Of a stretch of DNA of 62,886 nucleotides, positions 24,283-32,912 are shown piece after piece. The position numbers were made by a program, and so were the translations under genes. Source of the DNA: Kiloniellaceae bacterium (GTDB lineage: Bacteria; Pseudomonadota; Alphaproteobacteria; Kiloniellales; J153); NCBI GenBank assembly GCA_021776095.1, contig JAJFGO010000075.1:1-62886 (forward strand), in the 5' to 3' direction. The first letter of the stretch is position 1, and every line of letters begins with the position of its first letter. Under the pieces are notes generated by a model that saw nothing but the letters and a program-made list of their open reading frames with translations, searched no databases and was not told the origin of the DNA.

Positions 24283-26061
24283 ATGAGCGACTACAATGCG
24301 CCAATCGAAGACATGCGGTTCGTCCTGCGCGAACTGGTCGACATGGACGAAATTTCGGCCCTGCCCGGCTACGAGGAGGCGACCCCGGACTTGGTCGATG
24401 CCGTGCTGGAGGAGGCCGGGCGTCTGGCCAAGGACGTCTTGGCGCCCCTCAACCATTCCGGCGACCGGGAAGGCGCGACCTTCGAGAATGGCGTCGTGCG
24501 CACCCCCCGGGGCTTTCCAGAGGCCTACACGCAATACGTGGACGGTGGCTGGGGCTCCCTGCCTTTCGATCCCGCCTTCGGCGGCCAGGGCCTGCCCTGG
24601 ACGGTCGCGACCGCGGTCCAGGAGATGTGGAACGCCGCCAACCTGAGCTTCGCCCTAGCGCCTCTGCTCACCCAAGGGGCCGTGGAGTTGCTGCAAACCC
24701 ATGGCACGGCGGCCCAAAAAGCGGCCTATCTGCCGCACATGATTTCCGGGCGCTGGAGCGGCACCATGAACCTGACCGAGCCCCAGGCCGGTTCGGACGT
24801 GGGCGCCCTCAAGGCCCGCGCCGTGAAGCACGGCGACCATTACCGGATCACCGGGCAAAAGGTCTATATCACCTGGGGCGAACACGACTGCGCCGAAAAC
24901 ATCGTGCACATGGTGCTGGCGCGGACCCCCGACGCCCCGGCCGGAACCCGGGGCATCAGCCTGTTCATCGTCCCGAAATTCCTGCTCAAGGACGACGGCA
25001 CGCCGGGGCAACGCAACGATCTGCGCTGCGTGTCCATCGAGCACAAGCTGGGGATCAACGGTTCACCCACCGCGGTCATGGCCTACGGCGATTCCGACGG
25101 TGCGATCGGCTATCTGATCGGCGACGAAAACCGCGGCATGGAATGCATGTTCACCATGATGAACAACGCCCGCCTATCGGTCGGCGTGCAGGGCCTGGCA
25201 ATCGGCGAGCGCGCCTATCAGCAGGCGCGCGCCTTCGCCCAGGAACGAGTTCAAGGCCGCGCCATGGATTCGCGCGACGGCCCCGCCGTGCCCATCGTCC
25301 AACACCCCGACGTGCGGCGCATGCTGATGACCATGAAGGCCGGTAATGAAGCCATGCGCGCCCTGGCCTATCTGGGCGCCGCCGAGCTCGACCGGGCCAA
25401 GCGGGCGCCCGACCCGGCCACGCGCGCCGCCGCACAAGCGCGGGTCGACCTGCTGACCCCCATAATCAAGTCCTGGCTGACCGATTGCGGATGCGAGAAT
25501 GCCTCGCTAGGGGTGCAGATCCACGGCGGTATGGGTTTCATCGAGGAGACCGGCGCGGCGCAACACTACCGCGACGCGCGCATCCTGCCGATTTACGAGG
25601 GGACCAACGGCATCCAGGCCATCGACCTTTTGGCCCGCAAATTGCTGCGCGACAAGGGGGCCGCGGCCCGGGACCTGCTGAACGAAATGCAGGCCGACTT
25701 GGACGCCATGGCAATTCCAGAAGCGGCGAGCATGTCCGAGGCCATGGCCGCCTTGGTCGCCGCGACCGACTGGATGCTGGAAACCGGGCCGCAGAACCCA
25801 CGCCTGGCTGCAGCCGGCGCCACACCGTATTTGCGCCTCTTCGCGACAGTCGCGGGCGGCTGGCTCATGGTTCGCGGCGCGGCGGCGGCGCATCGTCTCT
25901 TGGGTGCCGAAACCGTGTCGCCCAACCGGCCCTTCCTGGAAGCGAAAATCCAGACCGCCCATTTCTATCTGAACAACATCCTGCCCCGTGCGCCCGGCGA
26001 TGCCGCCATCGTCATACGCGGCGGCGACAGCACCTTGGCCCTCGACGAAGCGCTTCTGTAA
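24283..26061 (+). CDS. acyl-CoA dehydrogenase with C-terminal extension (DmdC-like)
   Basis: A 592-residue FAD enzyme, longer than the usual 380 because of the extra C-terminal acyl-CoA dehydrogenase domain typical of the DmdC/AidB-like group. 'LTEPQAGSDVGALKARA' binds FAD and substrate; the probable catalytic base is Glu439 in 'IYEGTNGIQ'; 'IHGGMGFIEETGAAQHYRDARI' is also family-typical. DmdC oxidises methylmercaptopropionyl-CoA in DMSP breakdown, but close relatives use ordinary acyl-CoAs. A DmdB-like ligase lies about 7 kb away, so the DMSP reading is only possible. Confidence 0.85.
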   Translation: MSDYNAPIEDMRFVLRELVDMDEISALPGYEEATPDLVDAVLEEAGRLAKDVLAPLNHSGDREGATFENGVVRTPRGFPEAYTQYVDGGWGSLPFDPAFGGQGLPWTVATAVQEMWNAANLSFALAPLLTQGAVELLQTHGTAAQKAAYLPHMISGRWSGTMNLTEPQAGSDVGALKARAVKHGDHYRITGQKVYITWGEHDCAENIVHMVLARTPDAPAGTRGISLFIVPKFLLKDDGTPGQRNDLRCVSIEHKLGINGSPTAVMAYGDSDGAIGYLIGDENRGMECMFTMMNNARLSVGVQGLAIGERAYQQARAFAQERVQGRAMDSRDGPAVPIVQHPDVRRMLMTMKAGNEAMRALAYLGAAELDRAKRAPDPATRAAAQARVDLLTPIIKSWLTDCGCENASLGVQIHGGMGFIEETGAAQHYRDARILPIYEGTNGIQAIDLLARKLLRDKGAAARDLLNEMQADLDAMAIPEAASMSEAMAALVAATDWMLETGPQNPRLAAAGATPYLRLFATVAGGWLMVRGAAAAHRLLGAETVSPNRPFLEAKIQTAHFYLNNILPRAPGDAAIVIRGGDSTLALDEALL

Positions 26062-26074
26062 TCCGCCTGAGCGG

Positions 26075-26614
26075 CTACGCCTTGGCGATCGCGATCTTCT
26101 TTTTCTTCGACTTGGCCTCGGCCCGCTTGGGCATGGTGATGTTCAGCACGCCCTTGTCGAAGCTGGCCTTGATCTTATCCTGGTCGACCGAATCGGGTAC
26201 CCGCATGACCCGTGAGAATGACCCGTAACGGCGCTCGGACAGGTAATAGTCGCGCTCCTTGGTTTCCTTCTCCGTCTTTTTCTCGCCTTTGATGGTCAGC
26301 ACCCCATCGGCCATGGTCAGTTCGACGTCCTTCTCGTCGATCCCCGGCAGCTCGGCCGTGATCTCCATGGCCTCGGGGGTTTCGCTAACGTCGAAGCGCA
26401 CGTCGACCGCGCCCTCGCCCCAGGACGGCATCTCGAAGGGCGCGAGGTTGAACATGTCGCGCGACAAGGACGGCATGCGCCAATCCTTCATGAAGTCGTC
26501 GAACACGCGATCCATTTGATCGCGCAACGCGAGCATAGGATAGACACCGGCGGCCTTTTCGGCGCCACCACGCGCCGGGCGGCCAGCCTTAGTAACCGAA
26601 ATTTTCTTCGACAT
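26075..26614 (-). CDS. Hsp20/alpha-crystallin small heat-shock protein
   Basis: A 179-residue chaperone that binds unfolding proteins. The alpha-crystallin domain covers about residues 65-165 ('VDVRFDVSETPEAMEITAEL', 'YGSFSRVMRVPDSVD', 'KASFDKGVLNITMPK') with a Lys-rich tail; 'GVLNI' is the beta-9 motif. GGAGGT seven bases before ATG 26614 is the best ribosome site in this area; the longer upstream frame is rejected. It is divergent from the phosphonate monoester hydrolase gene. Its 5' leader is rich in GGCC runs and could be structured. Confidence 0.92.
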   Translation of the reverse strand: MSKKISVTKAGRPARGGAEKAAGVYPMLALRDQMDRVFDDFMKDWRMPSLSRDMFNLAPFEMPSWGEGAVDVRFDVSETPEAMEITAELPGIDEKDVELTMADGVLTIKGEKKTEKETKERDYYLSERRYGSFSRVMRVPDSVDQDKIKASFDKGVLNITMPKRAEAKSKKKKIAIAKA

Positions 26615-26815
26615 AATAACCTCCTCCGTTGGCCCGATTCTGGGCCGGCGGGCCCAAGGCCAAATCGTGGCTATGCCATACACCATGACGGCCTTTCGAA
26701 CCTTGATTCAGGTCATCCTCGGCCGCAGAAACCGAGGGCATTGGACGGCTTGATCTTTCCCCGCCGGAAACCCAACATGGCAGCACGGCCGAACGAATTC
26801 CATGGACGGGCAGGC

Positions 26816-28396
26816 ATGACCACAACGAGACGAGCAAGCGCGAACGGCGGAAATCCGAAGTCGATTCTCTTCATCACCGCCGACCAATGGTACGGCCCTT
26901 GCCTCTCGGCGCTAAACCACCCCTGCGTGCGGACACCGCACCTGGACGCGCTGGCCGCTGACGGCGTGATTTTCCGCAATCATTTCGCCCAGTGCAGTCC
27001 TTGCGGACCGTCGCGCGCCAGCCTGCTAACCGGGCTGTATCTGATGAACCACCGCTCGTCGCGCAACGGCACACCGCTGGACGAACGGCACACCAATGTC
27101 GCCCTGGAGGCCCGCAAGGCCGGCTACGATCCAATCCTCTTCGGCTATACCGATACCAGCCTGGACCCGCGGGGCCTATCGCCGAGCGACCCGCGCCTGA
27201 AATCGTACGGCGGCATCCTGCCGGGCATGAGCGTCGGCGTGCACATGACCGAGGACTTGCGTCCCTGGCGGGCCGAATTAAAAGCCAAAGGCTATGCGGT
27301 GTCGAAGGCACCCATGGATATCTACAATGCCGCCGGCCGCACCCCGGGGCCGGACGGCGGCCAACGCCCCTACCCCGCCTACCGGGCCGAAGACAGCGAC
27401 GACGCCTTTATCGCCGACCATGTCCTACGTCATCTGTCGATGCACGTGGGCGAGCCCTGGTTCGTGCACGCCGTTTTTCCCCGCCCGCACCCACCTATGA
27501 TCGCACCCGCGCCGTACAACACCATGTACAGGCGCGACGAGATGCCACCGCCCCGGCGCCTGGGTAACCCGGCGGAGGAAGCGCGCCAACACCCCTACCT
27601 GGCCTACCTGTTCGAGCGGCAGCGCAAGCCCGGGTATTATTGGGGCCACGGCATCAACATTCAGGATATCGGCGACGAAGAACTGACGGATCTTTGTGCG
27701 GTCTATTACGGCCTGATCAGCGAAGTCGACGATCAGATCGGCCGCATCGTCGCTCACCTGAAGGAAACCGGCGAATACGACAGTACCTTGATCGTCTTCA
27801 CCTCGGACCATGGTGAGATGCTGGGCGATCACTGGTTGTTCAGCAAGGAGGGCTACTTCGACCCAGCGTTCCACGTGCCCATGATCGTCCGCGATCCGAA
27901 CGCCGCCGCGCAGCCCGCGCGGGGCAGCGTGGTCACGCGCTACACCGAATCCATCGATGTCATGCCGACCATTCTGGATTGGCTCGGCGTAGAGGTACCT
28001 CATCAATGCGACGGCGCCTCCCTGCTACCGTTTCTGGAAGGGCACGCGCCGGAAAAGTGGCGGCGGGAGGTCCACTGGGAATTCGACTTCCGGGACGTTC
28101 CAGATCAAAGCGCGGAAACCGCCCTTGGGCTGACCAGCGACCAATGCACCCTCGCGGTGATCCGCGACGACCGCTACAAGTACGTTCACTTCACCGCCTT
28201 GCCGCCGCTGTTCTTCGATCTGCAAGCCGATCCGCACGAATTCAAGAACCTGGCGGTGGCGCCGGAGTATCGGGATCTGATTCTGGTGTATGCCCAGAAG
28301 ATGCTGAGCTGGCGCATGGCCCACGACGAGCGGGTTCTGACCAATACCATGCTGACGCCGCAGGGCGTGATGGTGCGCAGCGGGCCCCGCCACTGA
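26816..28396 (+). CDS. phosphonate monoester hydrolase (sulfatase/alkaline phosphatase superfamily)
   Basis: A 526-residue hydrolase. It matches rhizobial phosphonate monoester hydrolases along its length: 'QCSPCGPSRASLLTGLYLMNHR' near residue 63 with the formylglycine-type Cys63 in C-X-P-X-R, 'FPRPHPPMIAPAPYNTMY', 'FTSDHGEMLGDH', and 'PPLFFDLQADPHEFKNL'. These enzymes hydrolyse phosphonate and phosphate monoesters and diesters and, weakly, sulfate esters, using a metal-bound formylglycine. No signal peptide, so cytoplasmic. ATG 26777 would also fit. Activation needs a formylglycine-generating enzyme; the only FGE-fold protein seen is at 54.5 kb. Confidence 0.88.
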   Translation: MTTTRRASANGGNPKSILFITADQWYGPCLSALNHPCVRTPHLDALAADGVIFRNHFAQCSPCGPSRASLLTGLYLMNHRSSRNGTPLDERHTNVALEARKAGYDPILFGYTDTSLDPRGLSPSDPRLKSYGGILPGMSVGVHMTEDLRPWRAELKAKGYAVSKAPMDIYNAAGRTPGPDGGQRPYPAYRAEDSDDAFIADHVLRHLSMHVGEPWFVHAVFPRPHPPMIAPAPYNTMYRRDEMPPPRRLGNPAEEARQHPYLAYLFERQRKPGYYWGHGINIQDIGDEELTDLCAVYYGLISEVDDQIGRIVAHLKETGEYDSTLIVFTSDHGEMLGDHWLFSKEGYFDPAFHVPMIVRDPNAAAQPARGSVVTRYTESIDVMPTILDWLGVEVPHQCDGASLLPFLEGHAPEKWRREVHWEFDFRDVPDQSAETALGLTSDQCTLAVIRDDRYKYVHFTALPPLFFDLQADPHEFKNLAVAPEYRDLILVYAQKMLSWRMAHDERVLTNTMLTPQGVMVRSGPRH

Positions 28397-28639
28397 CCCG
28401 CTATGGCCGCGTCGAAGGAGGGCTTAGTCCTGCCGGGCCAGATTTATAACTGCAATATTTGAGTTTATTTGTAGTCATAGTAATTTTCCTCCCATAGGGC
28501 AGGTATTTACTCGGTTCCGCGGCCCGAATTGGCGCGGCGGCGGCGCCAGAGGGCACTTTGGAAACACTTCGTTAACCGCGTGGCCTGAGAATAAGGTCCG
28601 ATGCGGGGAAATTCCCGAGCAGACCGGGCCAAAATCGAT

Positions 28640-28963
28640 ATGTCGCAAGGTAAAGCGCAGGCGCAACAGCTAGGCCAGCAGCGGCGGCACAATCGCATTC
28701 CCGTCAGTAAGCAAACACCGATGACCGCGACCGCGGGCGGCAAGATCTTCACCTGCTTTATCGAAGATATTTCCATGGGCGGCCTGAAGCTTCGCTTCGA
28801 GGACGAGGTCCCGGAAGGCAATGTCATCGCGCTCGACCATCCGGTGGCCGGCACCCTTTGCGGGCGCTGCGCCTGGCGCAAGGATAACTTTGTGGGCATG
28901 GAGCTTCAGGTACCGAGCAGCGACCTGGAGCGCGTCCTGCGCTGTATCTGCCTGGTTCTCTAA
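28640..28963 (+). CDS. PilZ-domain c-di-GMP receptor
   Basis: A 107-residue stand-alone PilZ protein. The c-di-GMP-binding pieces are present: 'QRRHNRIPV' (RxxxR) near residue 17 and 'DISMGGLKLRF' (D/N-x-S-x-x-G) around residues 45-55. Such proteins relay c-di-GMP to motility, exopolysaccharide or secretion targets. A GGDEF enzyme encoded at 41.5 kb could supply the signal. ATG 28640 is chosen; 28601 is an earlier in-frame start. The upstream 243 bases are partly AT-rich and hold no gene. Confidence 0.85.
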   Translation: MSQGKAQAQQLGQQRRHNRIPVSKQTPMTATAGGKIFTCFIEDISMGGLKLRFEDEVPEGNVIALDHPVAGTLCGRCAWRKDNFVGMELQVPSSDLERVLRCICLVL

Positions 28964-29081
28964 TTTCTAGCTCTTATTAATTTACGGGTCCTCAGGCTGT
29001 AAACGCCCCGGAATCGGGTTAGGCTGCCTGGCGCGCCTAGGACATCAGCCCCGGCGCATCGCATTCAGCCGGAGACCCACA

Positions 29082-30041
29082 ATGCCAGATCCAAGCTATC
29101 CCGTTGACCTGCGCGGTCCCGACATCGGCGGTTACCGGGCCGGCAACACGGGAATCGACTACGTCACCAGCTTCGACAGCGGCAATCCCGGACCGCACGT
29201 CATGGTTAGCGCCCTGGTGCACGGAAATGAACTCTGCGGCGCCATCACCCTCGATTTCCTCTTTCGGCAGAAGGTGCGGCCACAAAGAGGCCGCCTGAGT
29301 CTCGCCTTCGCCAACATCGCGGCTTACGAGAGCTTCGACCCTGAAAAACCCAATGCCTCACGATTCGTCGATGAAGATTTCAATCGGGTCTGGAGCGGTG
29401 AGGTCCTGGACGGCCCCCGTGATAGTGTGGAACTGCGACGCGCCCGTGAACTGCGGCCGGTCGTCGATACCGTGGACCTGTTGCTGGATATTCATTCCAT
29501 GCAGCACGCGACCCCGCCACTGATGATGGCCGGTCCCCTGGAAAAAGGCCGGCGTCTGGCCCGGGAAGTCGGCCTGCCAGAGATCGTGGTCACCGACCCC
29601 GGCCACGCGGCCGGTACCCGCCTGCGCGACTATGCTGCCTTTGGCAACCCCGACAGCGAACGCAACGCCCTGTTGATCGAAGGTGGCCAGCACTGGGAAA
29701 ACAGCAGCGCCGAAGTCGCCCTTCAAACCACGTTGCGCTTCCTGCTTGCAACGGGTGTTGTCGGCACGGACTTCGCCGCGCCGCACCTAGCGCAGGCCGC
29801 GCTTCCGGTCCAGAAATTCATCGAGGTGACCGGCCCGGCCACCATCGAAACAGATAGCTTCAAGTTCACTCAGGGCTACCTCGGCATGGAAGTGATCCCG
29901 CAAGGGGGCACCGTGATCGGCCACGACGGCGATCGGCCCCTCGTCACGCCCTACGACGACTGCGTGTTGATCATGCCGTCGCGCCGCCTGCGCCGTGGCG
30001 AATCGGCTGTGCGCTTCGGGCGCTACATCGACGCGCCTTAG
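29082..30041 (+). CDS. succinylglutamate desuccinylase/aspartoacylase family protein
   Basis: A 319-residue zinc amidohydrolase-like protein. The first zinc ligands are His and Glu in 'VHGNELCG'; the DxH pair appears as 'LLDIHSMQ', and 'ALLIEGGQHW' carries the catalytic-side Glu. The family includes AstE, aspartoacylase and deacylases for other N-acyl compounds such as ectoine intermediates. Substrate unknown. It converges with the SDR gene, overlapping it by 4 bases at the stops. Confidence 0.85.
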   Translation: MPDPSYPVDLRGPDIGGYRAGNTGIDYVTSFDSGNPGPHVMVSALVHGNELCGAITLDFLFRQKVRPQRGRLSLAFANIAAYESFDPEKPNASRFVDEDFNRVWSGEVLDGPRDSVELRRARELRPVVDTVDLLLDIHSMQHATPPLMMAGPLEKGRRLAREVGLPEIVVTDPGHAAGTRLRDYAAFGNPDSERNALLIEGGQHWENSSAEVALQTTLRFLLATGVVGTDFAAPHLAQAALPVQKFIEVTGPATIETDSFKFTQGYLGMEVIPQGGTVIGHDGDRPLVTPYDDCVLIMPSRRLRRGESAVRFGRYIDAP

Positions 30042-30814
30042 TCCTGCACTGGCACCGTGTAGTTGAGCGCCATGCGGCCGCCATCGGGATAGATGGTCTG
30101 GCCGGTGATGTAGCTGGAATCGTCCGAGGCCAGGAACAGCGCCACCTTGGCGACCTCGTCCGGTTCGCCGAAGCGGCCCATGGGGGTACGGCAAAGGGCG
30201 CTCCGGCGTTTCTCCGGGTCGTTGAGCACGGCCTGAGCCAACTCGGTCGCAATCGAGCCCGGGCCGATTCCGTTGACCCGTATGCTCTTGTCGATCAGCG
30301 CGAGCGCCATGACCTTGGTCAGCTGATTGACCCCACCCTTGGCGACCACATAAGGCGTGATCGCCGGGATCGCCATGACCGCATTTACCGAGGACATATT
30401 GATAATTGTGCCACCGCCGCCCTGCGCCGCCATCTGGCGCGCGGCGGCCTGGCCGGTCAGGAACACGCCCTTGAGATTGACCCGGATCACCCGGTCGAAA
30501 TCGGCTTCCTCCAGGTCCAGGAAATCGCTGGCATGGACGATGCCCGCGTTGGCCACGACGCAATCAAGCCGGCCGAAGGCCGCAACCGCAGAGGCAACCA
30601 GGGCATCGACCTCGGCCTTGTCGCCCACGTCGCACTTGACGAAGAGGGCATCACCGCCGGCGGCTTGAATCTCCTCCGCCGCCTGCTCGCCCTTCTCAAC
30701 CGCGACATCGGAGAGCACGACCTTGGCACCCTCGGCCGCGAAGCGCTTGGCGCAAGCCAGGCCGATCCCGCTGGCCGCACCTGTGACGATCGCGACCTGA
30801 TCTTTCAATCGCAT
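30038..30814 (-). CDS. SDR-family oxidoreductase
   Basis: A 258-residue classical short-chain dehydrogenase. 'VTGAASGIGLACAKRF' binds the nucleotide, with Asp in 'VVLSDVAVE' favouring NAD(H); the catalytic Ser is in 'NMSSVNAV' and the Tyr-Lys pair in 'YVVAKGG'. It sits 4 bases after the PrpE-like ligase, in the same operon. Substrate is not evident; a 3-hydroxyacyl or alcohol substrate in the same acyl-CoA pathway is plausible. Confidence 0.9.
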   Translation of the reverse strand: MRLKDQVAIVTGAASGIGLACAKRFAAEGAKVVLSDVAVEKGEQAAEEIQAAGGDALFVKCDVGDKAEVDALVASAVAAFGRLDCVVANAGIVHASDFLDLEEADFDRVIRVNLKGVFLTGQAAARQMAAQGGGGTIINMSSVNAVMAIPAITPYVVAKGGVNQLTKVMALALIDKSIRVNGIGPGSIATELAQAVLNDPEKRRSALCRTPMGRFGEPDEVAKVALFLASDDSSYITGQTIYPDGGRMALNYTVPVQD

Positions 30815-30818
30815 GCCC

Positions 30819-32717
30819 TCACGCTCCCTTGGCGTAGCCGATGCCCTTCAGGGACACTTCGATCTCGTTCAGGATCGCCGGGTCGTCGATGGTTGCCGGA
30901 GCCTTGTAGGGCTCGCTGTCCGCGATCGCGCGCATGGTGGCGCGCAGGATCTTGCCGGAGCGGGTCTTGGGCAGGCGCTTGACCACGGTCGCGGTCTTGA
31001 AAGCGGCGACCGGGCCGATCTTGTTACGAACCAATTGAACGACCTCCTTGACGACCTCGTCCTCGGCCCGATCGACGCCGGCATTGAGGACCAGGAAGCC
31101 GACCGGCGATTGACCCTTGAGTTGATCGTGAACGCCGATCACCGCGCATTCGGCAACGTCGGGGTGGGAGGCCAGGACCTCCTCCATCCCGCCGGTCGAG
31201 AGGCGGTGGCCGGCCACGTTGATGATGTCGTCGGTGCGCGCCATGACATAGACGTAGCCGCTCTCGTCGATATAGCCGGCATCGCCGGTCTCGTAGTAGC
31301 CGGGAAATGTATCCAGATAAGATTTGTGAAAGCGGTCCTCCGCATTCCATAAGGTCGGTGCGCAGCCCGGCGGCATGGGCAGCTTGCCGACGATGGCGCC
31401 GATCTCGCCGGGCGCGACTTCCTGACCCTCCAGGTCCAGGACCCGCAGGTCCCAGCCGGGCACGCCCCGGGTCGGCGAGCCGGCCTTCACCGGCAAATGC
31501 TCGATGCCCAGGCAATTGGCGGCGATCGACCAGCCGGTCTCGGTCTGCCACCAGTGGTCGATGACCGGAACCTTCAATTTTTCCTGGGCCCAATAGAGCG
31601 TATCTGGATCGCAGCGCTCACCGGCCAGAAACAGGGCGCGGAAGTGCGACAAATCGTAACGGCCGATGTGCTCGCCGGCCGGGTCCTGCTGACGGATCGC
31701 GCGGAACGCGGTCGGCGCGGTGAACATGGTGCCGATCTTGTGCTGCGAGATCACGCGCCAGAACGCGCCGGGGTCGGGGGTGCCCACGGGCTTGCCCTCG
31801 TAGACCACAGTGGTGCAACCGTGCAGCAGGGGGGCATAAACGATGTAGGAATGGCCGACCACCCAACCGACGTCCGAAGCGGCCCAAAACACCTCTCCCG
31901 GGTCCACGTTGTAGATGTTCTTCATGGACCAACTGAGCGCGACCGCATGGCCGCCGTTGTCGCGCACGATGCCCTTGGGCTGCCCGGTCGTGCCCGAGGT
32001 ATAGAGGATGTACAAGGGATCTGTCGCCGCCACCGGCACGCAGTCGTGCGGCGCCGCCGCGGCCAAAGCCTCGTCCCAATCCAGATCGCGGCCGGCGATC
32101 ATCTCCGCCTTTTCCATGGGCCGCTGCAAGATCATGCAATGCGCCGGCTTCGAGGTCGCCATGTCTATCGCCGCGTCGAGCAAAGGCTTGTAGGGAATCA
32201 CCCGCTTGACCTCGATACCGCAGGAGGCCGAGACAATCATCTTCGGCTTGGCATCGTCGATGCGCACCGCCAACTCGTTCGCGGCGAAGCCGCCGAAAAC
32301 CACGGAATGGATCGCCCCCAGGCGCGCGCAAGCCAACATGGCGACGGCGGCCTCGGGAATCATCGGCATGTAGACGATGACCCGATCGCCCTTGCCGACA
32401 CCTTGAGCGGCCATGGCCCCGGCGCAGCGCGCGACCGTGTCGCGCAGCTCGCGGTAAGTGAAGGTCTTGAGGGTGTCGGTGACCGGGCTGTCGTAGATCA
32501 AGGCCGCTTGATCGGCGCGGCCGCCCTCAACGTGCCGGTCGAGCGCGTTGTAGCAGGTGTTCAGAACGCCGCCCGCGAACCAGCGATAAAAGGGCGCACC
32601 GGACTCGTCGAGCACCTTGTCCCACTTGCGCTCCCAATGCAGCGCCTCCGCAGCCTCGCCCCAGAAGCCCGCCGGATCGGCGAGCGAACGCCCATGAACG
32701 TCACTGAAGTGGCCCAT
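30819..32717 (-). CDS. prpE: propionyl-CoA synthetase (PrpE-type)
   Basis: A 632-residue acyl-adenylate-forming ligase that activates propionate, or acetate, to the CoA ester with ATP. It has the ACS N-terminal domain, 'YTSGTTGQPKGIVRDNGGH', 'WWQTETGWSIAANCLG' and the C-terminal 'PKTRSGKILRATMR', whose Lys is the acetylation-controlled catalytic residue. The tryptophan-rich acyl pocket and length fit PrpE better than Acs. The start at 32717 is supported by GGGGAGGA; a far longer frame runs antisense to the neighbouring ligase and is rejected. Confidence 0.88.
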   Translation of the reverse strand: MGHFSDVHGRSLADPAGFWGEAAEALHWERKWDKVLDESGAPFYRWFAGGVLNTCYNALDRHVEGGRADQAALIYDSPVTDTLKTFTYRELRDTVARCAGAMAAQGVGKGDRVIVYMPMIPEAAVAMLACARLGAIHSVVFGGFAANELAVRIDDAKPKMIVSASCGIEVKRVIPYKPLLDAAIDMATSKPAHCMILQRPMEKAEMIAGRDLDWDEALAAAAPHDCVPVAATDPLYILYTSGTTGQPKGIVRDNGGHAVALSWSMKNIYNVDPGEVFWAASDVGWVVGHSYIVYAPLLHGCTTVVYEGKPVGTPDPGAFWRVISQHKIGTMFTAPTAFRAIRQQDPAGEHIGRYDLSHFRALFLAGERCDPDTLYWAQEKLKVPVIDHWWQTETGWSIAANCLGIEHLPVKAGSPTRGVPGWDLRVLDLEGQEVAPGEIGAIVGKLPMPPGCAPTLWNAEDRFHKSYLDTFPGYYETGDAGYIDESGYVYVMARTDDIINVAGHRLSTGGMEEVLASHPDVAECAVIGVHDQLKGQSPVGFLVLNAGVDRAEDEVVKEVVQLVRNKIGPVAAFKTATVVKRLPKTRSGKILRATMRAIADSEPYKAPATIDDPAILNEIEVSLKGIGYAKGA

Positions 32718-32912
32718 CGGATCCGGTCCTCCCCTTGGTCTCATTAATCTGGCCCGCGCGCCAAGCGGCATGCCCCCGGGCGCCCCATTTTCGCAGGCGA
32801 AGCGAAGAATGCGGCAAAAGCCCAGGCCTTGCAATTGACACAGAACAATCGCGGCACCGCAAAATGGCGCTTTGCGGCCACTTAGCGACCTCCTATAGGA
32901 TTGGCGAACGGA

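Noticed and set aside
31497-32747. 416-codon plus-strand frame opposite prpE
   Set aside because: Shadow frame with compositional bias only; prpE on the minus strand has all ligase motifs.
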